Assembly: GCF_003952385.1 (NCBI RefSeq)
Contig: NZ_CP034444.1
Location: 4,340,001 to 4,404,000 of the forward strand
Origin: Mesorhizobium sp. M1D.F.Ca.ET.043.01.1.1
GTDB lineage: Bacteria > Pseudomonadota > Alphaproteobacteria > Rhizobiales > Rhizobiaceae
Direction: 5' to 3'
DNA: 64,000 nt
Shown here: one piece after another, positions 18,256 to 25,913 of the stretch
Numbering within the stretch: position 1 is the stretch's first letter
How the letters are laid out: every line of letters begins with the position of its first letter
Program-made: the position numbers and the translations under genes
Notes under the pieces: generated by a model
Told to the model about the DNA's origin: nothing
What the model saw: only the letters and a program-made list of their open reading frames with translations
Database searches by the model: none

Positions 18256-19266
18256 ATGGCAAGCGGACAGAAGATTCCGGCGAGGATGACGGCCATCGCG
18301 ATCTCGCAGCCCGGCGGTCCCAGGGTGCTCAAGCCCGAGACGCGTGACGTGCCTTCGCCTGGTCCCGGCGAGATCCTCATCCGCGTGCATGCCGCCGGCG
18401 TCAACCGGCCAGACGTGCAGCAGCGCAAGGGTGCCTATCCGCCGCCGCCCGGCGCCTCGGACCTGCCCGGCCTCGAGGTAGCCGGCGAGGTCGCAGCGCT
18501 CGGCGACGAGATATCGCGCTGGCGCATCGGCGACCGGGTCTGCGCGCTGACGCCGGGCGGCGGCTATGCCGAATATGTCAAGGTTCATGCCGGCAGCGTG
18601 CTGCCGATCCCGGCCGGCTTCACCTATTCGGAGGCCGCCGCCGTGCCGGAGAACTATTTCACCGTCTGGCACAATGTGTTCGAGCGCGGCGGGCTGAAAA
18701 AGGGCGAGACGCTGCTCGTCCACGGCGGCTCATCGGGCATCGGCACCACGGCCATACAGCTGGCCTCGGCGTTCGGTTCCTATGTCGTCACTACGGCCGG
18801 CAGCAAGGAGAAGTGCGACGCCTGCCTGAGGCTCGGCGCCGACCGGGCGATCAACTACCGCGAGCAGGATTTCGTCGCCGAGGTCAAGGACGCGACCGGC
18901 GGCCGGGGCGCCGACGTCATCCTCGACATGGTCGGCGGCGACTATGTGGCGCGCAACTACGATGCCGCGGCGATCGAAGGGCGCATCGTCCAGATCGCCG
19001 TGCAGGCCGGCGCCGTCGCCAGCACCGATTTCGCAAAGCTGATGGTCAAGCGCCTTGTCCATACCGGCTCGACGCTCAGGCCCCGCACCGTCGAATTCAA
19101 GGCGGCCATCGCGGGTGCGCTCGAGGCCCAGGTCTGGCCGCTGCTCGGAACCCGCAAGGTCGCTCCGGTCATGGACATGATCTTTCCGCTGACGGAAGCC
19201 TGGCGGGCGCATGAGCGCATGGAGGAGGGCGAGCATATCGGCAAGATCGTGCTCGACGTCGGTTAG
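18256..19266 (+). CDS. NAD(P)H quinone oxidoreductase, PIG3 family (zinc-free MDR)
   Basis: A 336-residue medium-chain reductase. It has the GroES-like N-terminal domain (HAAGVNRPDVQQRKG), the cofactor-binding LLVHGGSSGIGTTAIQLA and no structural zinc cysteine cluster, which places it in the quinone oxidoreductase group. The PIG3 subfamily reduces quinones with NADPH. It is divergent from DUF1192 and lies 187 bp upstream of the DUF1127 gene. A palindrome follows the stop codon. Confidence 0.9.
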   Translation: MASGQKIPARMTAIAISQPGGPRVLKPETRDVPSPGPGEILIRVHAAGVNRPDVQQRKGAYPPPPGASDLPGLEVAGEVAALGDEISRWRIGDRVCALTPGGGYAEYVKVHAGSVLPIPAGFTYSEAAAVPENYFTVWHNVFERGGLKKGETLLVHGGSSGIGTTAIQLASAFGSYVVTTAGSKEKCDACLRLGADRAINYREQDFVAEVKDATGGRGADVILDMVGGDYVARNYDAAAIEGRIVQIAVQAGAVASTDFAKLMVKRLVHTGSTLRPRTVEFKAAIAGALEAQVWPLLGTRKVAPVMDMIFPLTEAWRAHERMEEGEHIGKIVLDVG

Positions 19267-19298
19267 GATGGGCCCCACCTGAATCTGGACCCATCCTG
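19266..19298. repeat. Palindrome after the quinone reductase gene
   Basis: AGGATGGGCC and GGACCCATCCT face each other across 12 bases directly after the stop codon. There is no T run, so terminator function is uncertain. The loop contains CACCTGAATCT, like the ends of the ATTCAGGTGAGG elements elsewhere in this window. Confidence 0.5.
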
Positions 19299-19453
19299 GG
19301 CCTGGGCATTCCCCCGCGACAAGCTGAACAAAGGCTTAATGCTGCAATGCACAAAACGCATTGCGGCCATGCAAAAGCGTCCGTTCAATTTGTGGGCAGG
19401 CGTGCCTATTTACGCGGCATCGAACAATTTGACCAAACGACTGGAGAACCATC

Positions 19454-19594
19454 ATGAACCCGATCCGTGCTTTCCGTAAATGGCGCATGTACAACGAGAC
19501 CGTGCGCGAGCTGAACAAGCTCAATGCCCGTCAGCTGAACGACCTCGGCATCAACCGCGCCGACATCGAGCGCATCGCCCGCCAGGCGGTGTAA
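19454..19594 (+). CDS. DUF1127 small protein (46 aa)
   Basis: A 46-residue basic peptide, MNPIRAFRKWRMYNETVREL, then LNARQLNDLGINRADIERIA. The second half is the conserved DUF1127 helix pair (typically LxxLsdreLxDIGIsRadI). Such short Arg-rich alphaproteobacterial proteins have been linked to phosphate metabolism and RNA turnover in related bacteria. The start follows CTGGAGAACCATC. It is isolated and followed by two hairpins. Confidence 0.9.
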   Translation: MNPIRAFRKWRMYNETVRELNKLNARQLNDLGINRADIERIARQAV

Positions 19595-19600
19595 TCACAA

Positions 19601-19626
19601 GCAGCCCGACCGCAAGGCCGGGCTGC
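19601..19626 (+). terminator. Hairpin after the DUF1127 gene
   Basis: GCAGCCCG / CGGGCTGC stem of 8 bp, 6 bp after the stop codon. There is no T run directly behind it, but a second hairpin with T residues follows at 19677. Confidence 0.5.
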
Positions 19627-19676
19627 GACATGCAAGCCAGAGCCGTCGAGACGCTTGCTTCGTTTCCGGTTCCAAG

Positions 19677-19710
19677 CCCGCTGGACCTCGTCCAGCGGGT
19701 TTTGTCTTTT
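19677..19710 (+). terminator. Intrinsic terminator downstream of DUF1127
   Basis: CCCGCTGGA / TCCAGCGGG, 9-bp perfect stem with a 5-base loop, followed by TTTTGTCTTTT. This is probably the main terminator for the DUF1127 transcript. Confidence 0.85.
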
Positions 19711-19724
19711 TGGGGCTGTCTCAA

Positions 19725-19825
19725 TGCTTGTCGCCCAAAAGTGCGCAGCGGTTTTTGGGAAAACGACATGCGCAACAAATACCTAAAGCGGGTCGCCCGC
19801 ATCCGCTTCGGCGCGACGCGCTTTG
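19725..19825. repeat. Intergenic repeat (AAAGCGCGTCGC family), reverse orientation
   Basis: Read on the minus strand it begins AAAGCGCGTCGCG, continues CCGCTTTAGGTATTTGTT and ends CGCACTTTTGGGCGACA. It is the same family as the copies at 20771 and 54919. Together with the hairpins it fills the 355-bp gap 19595-19949, in which no gene is visible. Confidence 0.65.
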
Positions 19826-19949
19826 GCCCCTTTCCAAAAACATTGCGAAAATGTGAGGGAGCGTTTATACAGGCCGCGAATTTCCCATTTTGGTGGCTCT
19901 AAAACCACCGCCCGCGCGGGAACGCGGGCGAACGAGAAGGATTTTTGAC

Positions 19950-20651
19950 ATGGCCAATACGCTGCTGATGCCCAAGGCGACCGCCGTCTGGCTGGTCGAC
20001 AACACCGCGCTTTCCTTCGAGCAGATCGCGCAGTTCTGCGGGCTGCATCCGCTGGAGGTCAAGGCGATCGCGGACGGCGAGTCGGCGCAGGGCATCAAGG
20101 GCATGGACCCGATCATGACCGGCCAGCTCACCCGCGACGAGATCGCCCGCGGCGAGAAGGACCCGAACCACCGGCTGAAACTGTCCGACCCCAAGGTGCG
20201 GGTGCCGGAATCGAAGCGCAAGGGCCCGCGCTACACGCCGCTGTCGAAGCGCCAGGACCGGCCGAACGCCATCCTGTGGCTGGTGCGCAACCATCCCGAG
20301 CTCAAGGATGCCCAGATCGCCCGCCTGGTCGGCACCACCAAGTCGACGATCGAGCAGATCCGCGAGCGCAAGCATTGGAACTCGGCCAACCTGCAGCCGA
20401 TGGATCCGGTGACCCTCGGCCTCACCTCGCAGATCGACCTCGACCTCGAAGTCAATCGCGCCTCGCGCGGCCGCGAGCAGGCGCAGCCTGTCGCCGGCGA
20501 CACGCTGCTGCCGGCGGCGCTCACCGAGCGGCTGGTGCCGGCTCCGGAGAAGCCGAAGGACGAGGATCAGGAACTCGACGCCAACGCCGTCTTCGCCAAG
20601 CTTTCGGCGCTGAAGTCGAAGGACAAGGACCAGGACGACGGCGAGGAGTAG
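19950..20651 (+). CDS. TrcR-type cell cycle transcriptional regulator (DUF1013)
   Basis: A 233-residue protein, MANTLLMPKATAVWLVDNTALSFEQIAQFCGLH, continuing with a second helix-turn-helix-like segment around KDAQIARLVGTTKSTIEQIR. The N-terminal two thirds are the DUF1013 domain, conserved across alphaproteobacteria and annotated as the cell-cycle regulator TrcR. The C-terminal 40 residues are acidic and low in complexity. The start at 19950 follows GAGAAGGA. The gene is monocistronic and followed by two tandem repeat units. Confidence 0.88.
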   Translation: MANTLLMPKATAVWLVDNTALSFEQIAQFCGLHPLEVKAIADGESAQGIKGMDPIMTGQLTRDEIARGEKDPNHRLKLSDPKVRVPESKRKGPRYTPLSKRQDRPNAILWLVRNHPELKDAQIARLVGTTKSTIEQIRERKHWNSANLQPMDPVTLGLTSQIDLDLEVNRASRGREQAQPVAGDTLLPAALTERLVPAPEKPKDEDQELDANAVFAKLSALKSKDKDQDDGEE

Positions 20652-20666
20652 GCTTATCGGGGTCTA

Positions 20667-20766
20667 GAGCGTTTCAGCGATTCATAGAATCGCCGAACCG
20701 CTCTAAGTATTTGTTTTTAAGCAATTCCGAACGGAAAACCGTTACACACTTTTCCTGGAATGCTCT
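20667..20766. repeat. Intergenic repeat (GAGCGTTTC family), long copy
   Basis: Starts GAGCGTTTCAGCGATTC, pairs with GAATCGCCGAACCGCTC, continues TTTGTTTTTAAGCAATTCC, ACGGAAAACCG and closes CTTTTCCTGGAATGCTCTA. Other copies lie at 24428, 57644 and 58075. The outer ends are complementary. Confidence 0.75.
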
Positions 20767-20770
20767 AAAG

Positions 20771-20872
20771 CGCGTCGCGATCTTCAGATTCGCTCCGTGC
20801 GCTTTAGGTTCTTGATTCTACGCACGTCTTTATCCCGAAACCGGTTCCCACTTTCGGGAGACATGCTTCAAC
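20771..20872. repeat. Intergenic repeat (AAAGCGCGTCGC family)
   Basis: Directly follows the previous repeat: AAAGCGCGTCGCGATC, GTGCGCTTTAGGTTCTTG, then GAAACCGGTTCCCACTTTC and GACATGCTT. It is related to the copies at 19725 (inverted) and 54919. Confidence 0.7.
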
Positions 20873-20873
20873 A

Positions 20874-20903
20874 AAAAAGCCCGCTTCGAGCGGGCCTTTT
20901 TGT
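20874..20903. terminator. Bidirectional-type hairpin between trcR and the WYL gene
   Basis: AAAAAGCCCGCT / AGCGGGCCTTTTT stem (about 11 bp with one mismatch), flanked by A residues on one side and T residues on the other. It can end transcription from the trcR side and from the convergent WYL gene. Confidence 0.75.
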
Positions 20904-20925
20904 TGGACAAGTCGCTTGGGAGGGA

Positions 20926-21645
20926 TCATGTCCGCGCTGCGCGGTCGGGCGCCATGCCGTAATCCTCGCTGCGCTCCACGGCGCGGTAGAAATCGGCGAG
21001 CTGCTTGCCGCGCTCCGGCTTGTAGACGCGGCCGGCGATCACCACCGAGGCGATGCGGTCGATGCGGAAGGCGCGAAAATCGTCGCGCATCTCGCACCAG
21101 GCGACCAGGGTCCAGACCTTGCCCCAGAACCACAGGCCTAAAGGCCGGATGTCGCGTGCCGTGCCGCGGCCGGCCTCATCCGAATAGTCGATGGTCAGCA
21201 CCTGGCGCTTCTCGATGGCGCGCTCGATCAGATCGATCGCTTCCCGCGCGGCATCGCTCACCACCCACATCGGCGTATGGATCTCGGTGCGCGCGATGCG
21301 GTCCTTTTCCGTGTCGGGCAGCACGGCGCCGATCTTGACCAGCGCCTCGTCGGCGGCCCTTGCCATCGCGGCGCCGCCGAAGGCGCGCACCATGCGGGCG
21401 CCGGCAACCAGCGCCACGATCTCGTCACGCGTGAACATCAGCGGCGGAAGGTCGAAACCCTCCCTCATCATGTAGCCCACACCCGCCTCGCCGTCGATCG
21501 GCACGCCCGTCGACTGCAGGTCGGCGATGTCGCGGTAGATGGTCCGCTCGGAAACCTCGAGCCACGTGCCGAGCTTCTGCGCGGTGACCAGCCGGCCGCC
21601 GCGCAAATGCTGGACGATCTGAAAAAGCCTGTCGGCGCGGCGCAT
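20926..21645 (-). CDS. YafY-type transcriptional regulator with HTH and WYL domains
   Basis: A 239-residue protein. The N-terminal HTH_11 domain (ADRLFQIVQHLRGGRLVTAQKLGTWLEVSERTIYRDI) is followed by a WYL domain (PLGLWFWGKVWTLVAWCEMRDDFRAFRIDRI). WYL domains sense ligands, sometimes nucleic acids. A perfect 10-bp inverted repeat lies 85 bp upstream of the start, and its half CTGTCAGGAG recurs in front of the two small genes that follow (21867-22031 and 22235-22396). It is likely an autoregulator and regulator of these neighbours. Confidence 0.9.
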   Translation of the reverse strand: MRRADRLFQIVQHLRGGRLVTAQKLGTWLEVSERTIYRDIADLQSTGVPIDGEAGVGYMMREGFDLPPLMFTRDEIVALVAGARMVRAFGGAAMARAADEALVKIGAVLPDTEKDRIARTEIHTPMWVVSDAAREAIDLIERAIEKRQVLTIDYSDEAGRGTARDIRPLGLWFWGKVWTLVAWCEMRDDFRAFRIDRIASVVIAGRVYKPERGKQLADFYRAVERSEDYGMAPDRAART

Positions 21646-21729
21646 CGTTTGACCCCTTGGTTTCGGTTCTACGCATGCCGCGGTCCCAAACCGGTTCCCG
21701 CAGGTTCAAGGCTGCATCAATAACGCAAG

Positions 21730-21755
21730 CCTCCTGACAACATACTGTCAGGAGG
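21730..21755. promoter_or_regulatory. Likely WYL regulator operator, site 1
   Basis: CCTCCTGACA / TGTCAGGAGG, perfect 10-bp arms with a 6-base spacer, upstream of the WYL gene (start 21645). It contains CTGTCAGGAG at 21745-21754, which is repeated exactly at 22088 and 22158. Confidence 0.65.
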
Positions 21756-21866
21756 TTGCAGCCAATCCGCCACGGGACAACGGCGTCTTTCGTGAAACCC
21801 AGCGTTTCGACCGACATTACATCTGGGCGTGGCACGGTCGCTATCCAAGTCGTGCGCTCAAAAATT

Positions 21867-22031
21867 TCAGTTCCTACGCACGCGGCCGTCATAGAGATCC
21901 GGCCAGCCGATGTCCTTGCGGATGTCCGCTGGCAAAGTATTCAGGAAACGCTGGGTGCGAATCTCGTCCCGCACGGTGCGGATCTTGCCGACATAGTTCT
22001 GTACGCTACGCAGGATGGTAAAACCGTTCAT
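21867..22031 (-). CDS. DUF1127-like small protein (54 aa)
   Basis: A 54-residue basic peptide, MNGFTILRSVQNYVGKIRTV, then RDEIRTQRFLNTLPADIRKD and IGWPDLYDG. The LPADIRKDIGWPD segment matches the conserved half of DUF1127, although the rest is divergent. A GGGAGGAG ribosome site precedes the start at 22031. A CTGACAG/CTGTCAG palindrome lies 46 bp upstream. It is the second DUF1127-type peptide in this window (the other is at 19454). Function is unknown; control by the adjacent WYL protein is likely. Confidence 0.8.
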   Translation of the reverse strand: MNGFTILRSVQNYVGKIRTVRDEIRTQRFLNTLPADIRKDIGWPDLYDGRVRRN

Positions 22032-22076
22032 GACCAGACTCCTCTCTTTTGATGGGAGGAGTATCTCACACCCCTG

Positions 22077-22097
22077 CTGACAGCAGTCTGTCAGGAG
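22077..22097. promoter_or_regulatory. Likely WYL regulator operator, site 2
   Basis: CTGACAG / CTGTCAG with a 4-base spacer, extended by GAG, so it carries CTGTCAGGAG at 22088-22097. It lies 46 bp upstream of the DUF1127-like gene. Confidence 0.6.
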
Positions 22098-22157
22098 CCT
22101 GGCAGGTTGCCGAAGCAGGCCCCGGAAAGATTGGCGCGGCCCCGGGCAACCGGTTGT

Positions 22158-22167
22158 CTGTCAGGAG
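22158..22167. promoter_or_regulatory. Half-site CTGTCAGGAG, site 3
   Basis: A third exact copy of the 10-mer, 68 bp before the small membrane protein gene at 22235. The partner arm is poor, so it may be a weak site. Confidence 0.45.
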
Positions 22168-22234
22168 CGAATGCGGCTGCCGGAGGCGCCAAGAACCGCT
22201 TTGACAGCTGCCGGCGATGCTGGTCAAAGGCGGC

Positions 22235-22396
22235 ATGACGAAACTTCTCGCCCTTGTCATCATCGGCATCATGCTGATCCAGATCATCAAGCCGCTCGGC
22301 TGGCCGGGGCTGAAGCGCCGCGGCGATTTCTGGAAGCTGGCGCTGCTTGCCATGGCCGCGATCTCGCTGGCCGCCGTGCTCGGCCACTGGGCCTGA
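22235..22396 (+). CDS. Small two-segment membrane protein (53 aa)
   Basis: A 53-residue protein, MTKLLALVIIGIMLIQIIKP, then LGWPGLKRRGDFWKLALLAM and AAISLAAVLGHWA. It has two hydrophobic helices joined by a basic loop. An in-frame ATG at 22217 could add six residues. Its codon use resembles that of its neighbours. It is preceded by the third CTGTCAGGAG site. Function is unknown, and the gene could be missed by routine annotation because of its size. Confidence 0.6.
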   Translation: MTKLLALVIIGIMLIQIIKPLGWPGLKRRGDFWKLALLAMAAISLAAVLGHWA

Positions 22397-22402
22397 GGCA
22401 CG

Positions 22403-22440
22403 TCCATATTCAGGTGAGGACGCCTACGAATGGCGGCCTC
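22403..22440. repeat. Fragment of the ATTCAGGTGAGG element
   Basis: ATATTCAGGTGAGG, then CGCCTACGAATGGCGGC and CTGCGGCT match the left end of the elements at 32938 and 49866, just after the small membrane protein gene. Only the left part is present. Confidence 0.6.
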
Positions 22441-22474
22441 CTGCGGCTGTTTCGACGGAGGTGAACGAGGCCGG

Positions 22475-23215
22475 TCACTCGCAGCAGTCCGGCCGATCCT
22501 TGCCTTGCGCCTGGTATTCGTCGTGCAGGCGAACCCAGTCCATCAGGCCGTGATAGGGGCCGGTCTCGTTGCGGCCTTTCGGCGTCATGTCGAGATAGTG
22601 GTAGGCGCCGATCAGCGCGTCGCCGCCGCGGGCGCGCGACATGAAGGTGAGGAAGATGTCGCCGTTTTCGTCGCGGTAGAAGACGCTGATGCCCGGCAGG
22701 TCCCTCGACCGTAGCGGGCGCTTCTCGAAATTGTAGACGGTGTCGCCGGCCGCGATCTGCCTGTCGGTGAAGGAGACCTGCATGTCGAAGTTGAAGTCCG
22801 ACGCGTAGGACGACACCCAGTCGAATTTCCAGCCCATGCGCTGCTTGTAGGGCAGGAGCTCGGCCAGCGGCGCCCGTGAGACGGCGACCAGCGACACGTC
22901 GTGGTGCTTCAGATGCTGGTCGGCGGCGTCGATGTGATCGGCCAGGAACGAGCAGCCTTCGCAGCGATGGTCGGATCCTGGTGTCATCATGAAATGGTAG
23001 ACGATCAGCTGGCTCCTGCCGGCGAACAGTTCGGCGAGGCGCTTCGGCCCCTGCCCGCTTTCGAAGACATAGTCCTTGCGCAGCTTCAGCCAGGGCAGTT
23101 GCCGCCGCTCGGCGGCGATACAGTCGCGAAACCGCGTCAGCTCCTTCTCGCGCTCGAGGTGCCTTCTGTGCGCCTCGAACCAGTCCTCTCGCGAAACCAC
23201 GGCATTGCGATGCAT
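22475..23215 (-). CDS. DUF899 family thioredoxin-like protein
   Basis: About 246 residues from MHRNAVVSREDWFEAHRRHLEREKE, a DUF899 protein. The motif HHMM-like core appears as VYHFMMTPGSDHRCEGCSFLADHID, with the CEGC dicysteine in the thioredoxin-like site, and the protein ends in DRPDCCE. The family has a thioredoxin fold and unknown reaction. An earlier start (23254) is possible, but the AGGAG six bases before the ATG at 23215 favours the shorter form. It stands alone, on the strand opposite the small membrane protein. Confidence 0.88.
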   Translation of the reverse strand: MHRNAVVSREDWFEAHRRHLEREKELTRFRDCIAAERRQLPWLKLRKDYVFESGQGPKRLAELFAGRSQLIVYHFMMTPGSDHRCEGCSFLADHIDAADQHLKHHDVSLVAVSRAPLAELLPYKQRMGWKFDWVSSYASDFNFDMQVSFTDRQIAAGDTVYNFEKRPLRSRDLPGISVFYRDENGDIFLTFMSRARGGDALIGAYHYLDMTPKGRNETGPYHGLMDWVRLHDEYQAQGKDRPDCCE

Positions 23216-23313
23216 GATCATCTCCTGTCCTCTCCTGCCAAGGACGTTCGACATCGGCGCGATCCGACACGGCCGGTAGCGGCCGGAGCCTCACAAGTGG
23301 GAATGCAGTCCGC

Positions 23314-23343
23314 AAAAAGCAAAACCCGGGCCGATGGCCCGGG
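23314..23343 (-). terminator. Intrinsic terminator of the aldolase gene
   Basis: CCCGGGCC / GGCCCGGG stem (8 bp, 3-base loop) 25 bp after the aldolase stop; on the minus strand it is followed by TTTTGCTTTTT. Confidence 0.88.
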
Positions 23344-23367
23344 CTTTCAGCGGCGGCGAGGCGGATG

Positions 23368-24393
23368 TCAGGCGGCTTTTTCCAGCGCCGGCTGCCATTT
23401 TCCGAGCGCTGCCAGGTGGTTCATATGGGCGCGGTGGATGAAGGCCGCCTGGCCGGCGGCGACGTTCGACGCCTTGCCGCTCCAGGCCTTCTGCGCGGCC
23501 GCCTGCAGGGCCCGGCCGTATGAGAAGGAGAGCTTCCACGGATGCGGGCCGATGACGTTGATGGCATTGAGGTTGGCCGTCGCTTCCTCGTCGTCCTGGC
23601 CGCCGGAGAGAAAGGCAATGCCTGGCACCGCCACCGGCACGGTCTCGCGGAACAATTTGATCGTCTTCTCGGCGACTTGCTCGGGATTGTCCTTCTTTCC
23701 CGATTTCTTGCCGGAAATGACCATGTTCGGCTTGAGGATGGTGCCTTCGAGCACGACGCGCGCGGCATAAAGCTCGCCATAGAGCTTCAGCAGGGTAGCC
23801 TTGCTCACTTCGTAGCAAGTGTCGATCGAGTGGGCGCCGTCCATCAGCACTTCCGGCTCGACGATCGGCACGATGCCGGCCTCCTGGCAGAGCGCGGCAT
23901 AGCGGGCAAGCGCATGCGCGTTGGAGGCGATCGAGGTCGCCGAAGGCACGCCCTTGGCGGTGTCGATGTCGATCACCGCTCGCCATTTGGCGAAACGGGC
24001 GCCGAGCTTGTAATAGTCCGCCAGCCGCTCGCGCAGGCCGTCCAGGCCTTCGGTGATGGTGTCGCCGGGAAAGCCGGCGAGGGGTTTGGCGCCGAGATCG
24101 ACCTTGATGCCCGGAATGGCGCCGGACGCCTTGATGATATCGACCAGCGGCGTGCCGTCGGCGGCCTTCTGGCGAATCGTCTCGTCATAGAGGATGACGC
24201 CGGAAATGTACTTGGTCATCGCGTCCTTGGCGCGGAACATCATCTCGCGATAGTCGCGGCGGCTGTCGGCGGTCGATTCGACGCCGATGACGTCGAAACG
24301 CTTCTTGATGGTGCCGGAGCTCTCATCGGCGGCCAAAAGGCCCTTGCCATCAGCCACGATCGCGGCGGCAATGTCTTCGAGACGTTCGCTCAT
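23368..24393 (-). CDS. fbaB: Class I fructose-bisphosphate aldolase
   Basis: Splits fructose 1,6-bisphosphate into dihydroxyacetone phosphate and glyceraldehyde 3-phosphate. The 341-residue protein is of the eukaryote-like class I type: LLAADESSGTIKKRF near the N-terminus, the Schiff-base Lys in EGTILKPNMV and the second active-site segment IAFLSGGQDDEEA. It lies downstream of pgk on the same strand, in a lower-glycolysis cluster with gap and tkt. The 219-bp gap to pgk contains an intergenic repeat, so it may have its own promoter. The symbol follows use in related rhizobia. Confidence 0.93.
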   Translation of the reverse strand: MSERLEDIAAAIVADGKGLLAADESSGTIKKRFDVIGVESTADSRRDYREMMFRAKDAMTKYISGVILYDETIRQKAADGTPLVDIIKASGAIPGIKVDLGAKPLAGFPGDTITEGLDGLRERLADYYKLGARFAKWRAVIDIDTAKGVPSATSIASNAHALARYAALCQEAGIVPIVEPEVLMDGAHSIDTCYEVSKATLLKLYGELYAARVVLEGTILKPNMVISGKKSGKKDNPEQVAEKTIKLFRETVPVAVPGIAFLSGGQDDEEATANLNAINVIGPHPWKLSFSYGRALQAAAQKAWSGKASNVAAGQAAFIHRAHMNHLAALGKWQPALEKAA

Positions 24394-24427
24394 GGTGCTG
24401 CTCTCCTTGACGGTTGTATTCCGCGCC

Positions 24428-24529
24428 TGGAGCGGTCAGCCCGCCGACCGCTTCAGGCCTTTGTTTTTCCCGCAATTCCGGACGGAAAACCGCTGCGCAC
24501 TTTTCCTGGAATTGCTTTAAGCAGAACAC
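24428..24529. repeat. Intergenic repeat (GAGCGTTTC family), pgk-fba gap
   Basis: GGAGCGGTCAGC and GACCGCTTCAGGC pair, followed by TTTGTTTTTCCCGCAATTCC, ACGGAAAACCGC and CTTTTCCTGGAATTGCTTTA. It has the same layout as 20667 and 57644. Confidence 0.75.
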
Positions 24530-24612
24530 TACCGCCAAAGGAACGACGCCGGAAAGCTCGAATCGATTGAAAGTGTTTGAGCCCTGGACCGGCTCGCCGA
24601 CTATTGATCGGC

Positions 24613-25809
24613 TCAGCGCTTCAGCACCTCGACACCGGGCAGCGGCTTGCCCTCCATCCATTCCAGGAACGCGCCGCCGGCGGTCGAGACATAGGTGAAG
24701 TCGTCGGCAACGCCGGCATGGTTGAGCGCGGCCACCGTGTCGCCGCCGCCGGCAACCGACACCAGCTTGCCCTCCTTGGTGCGAGCCGCGGCGTGTTTCG
24801 CCGCAGCCACCGTGGCGTGATCGAAGGGCTCGATCTCGAAGGCGCCGAGCGGGCCGTTCCACACAAGCGTGGCGGCGCGGTCGATCCAGTCGGTGACGCT
24901 CTTCACCGTCTTTGCCCCGACATCGAGGATCATGCCGTCGGCCGGCACGGCCTCGATGGCCACGGTTTCGCTGGCGGCGCCCGCCTTGAATTCCTTCGCC
25001 ACGACGCCGTCGGCGGGCAGGATGATGGCGCAGCCGGCCTCTGCCGCCTCGATCATGATCTGCTTGGCGGTGGTGGCCAGGTCGTGCTCGCAGAGCGATT
25101 TGCCGACATCGGTGCCGCGCGCGGCGAGGAAGGTGTTGGCCATGCCGCCGCCGATGACCAGCGCGTCGACCTTCTTCACCAGGTTCATCAGGAGGTCGAT
25201 CTTGGTCGATACCTTGGCGCCGCCGACGATGGCCACCACGGGCCGAACCGGATTGCCGAGACCCTTTTCCAGCGCGTCGAGCTCTGCCTGCATGGTGCGG
25301 CCGGCAAAGGCCGGCAGGCGGTGCGCCAGGCCTTCGGTCGAGGCATGCGCGCGATGCGCGGCGGAAAAGGCGTCGTTGACATAGATGTCGCCATTGGCGG
25401 CAAGCCTTTCGGTGAAGGCCGGCTCGTTCTTCTCCTCGGCCTTGTGGAAGCGGGTGTTTTCCAAAAGCAGGACGTCGCCGTCCTTCATGGCGGCGACGGC
25501 TTCAGCCGCCCTATCGCCGATGCAGTCGGAAGCAAAGCCCACCGGGCGGCCGAGCACTTCCGCCGTCGCCCGGGCGATCGGTTCCAGCGAGAACTCGGCC
25601 GACGGGCCGTCCTTGGGGCGGCCGAAATGCGCAAGCAGGATGACCTTGGCGCCCTTGCCGGAGAGCTCGGAAATGGTCGGCGCGATGCGCTCGATGCGCG
25701 TGGCGTCGGTCACCTTGCCGTCGGCGACGGGCACGTTTAGGTCGACGCGCACCAGAACGCGCTTGCCGCTGACTGCGCCGATATCGTCGAGTGTCTTGAA
25801 GCCGGCCAT
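24613..25809 (-). CDS. pgk: Phosphoglycerate kinase
   Basis: Transfers phosphate between 1,3-bisphosphoglycerate and ADP. The 398 residues match the bacterial family. [15 protein letters not shown] starts the substrate-binding N-domain, [11 protein letters not shown] follows, and the C-domain has [14 protein letters not shown] and the GGGDTVAAL nucleotide loop. It starts at 25809 after AAAGGAACG. It is in the cluster tkt-gap-antiporter-pgk-fba, all on the minus strand. A long open frame on the other strand is an antisense shadow. Confidence 0.97.
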   Translation of the reverse strand: MAGFKTLDDIGAVSGKRVLVRVDLNVPVADGKVTDATRIERIAPTISELSGKGAKVILLAHFGRPKDGPSAEFSLEPIARATAEVLGRPVGFASDCIGDRAAEAVAAMKDGDVLLLENTRFHKAEEKNEPAFTERLAANGDIYVNDAFSAAHRAHASTEGLAHRLPAFAGRTMQAELDALEKGLGNPVRPVVAIVGGAKVSTKIDLLMNLVKKVDALVIGGGMANTFLAARGTDVGKSLCEHDLATTAKQIMIEAAEAGCAIILPADGVVAKEFKAGAASETVAIEAVPADGMILDVGAKTVKSVTDWIDRAATLVWNGPLGAFEIEPFDHATVAAAKHAAARTKEGKLVSVAGGGDTVAALNHAGVADDFTYVSTAGGAFLEWMEGKPLPGVEVLKR

Positions 25810-25913
25810 GGTCGTTCCTTTTTAGCGAAAAACGCGGCGACCTTACCCGGCACCGGGGACGATGCAAGGGCTGCGTTACGGCGCGCGCGCAAAAATCATG
25901 TCGATGTGTGACG

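Noticed and set aside
24577..25740. Plus-strand frame of 387 codons opposite pgk
   Set aside because: pgk on the minus strand has all family motifs; the opposite frame is codon-bias shadow.
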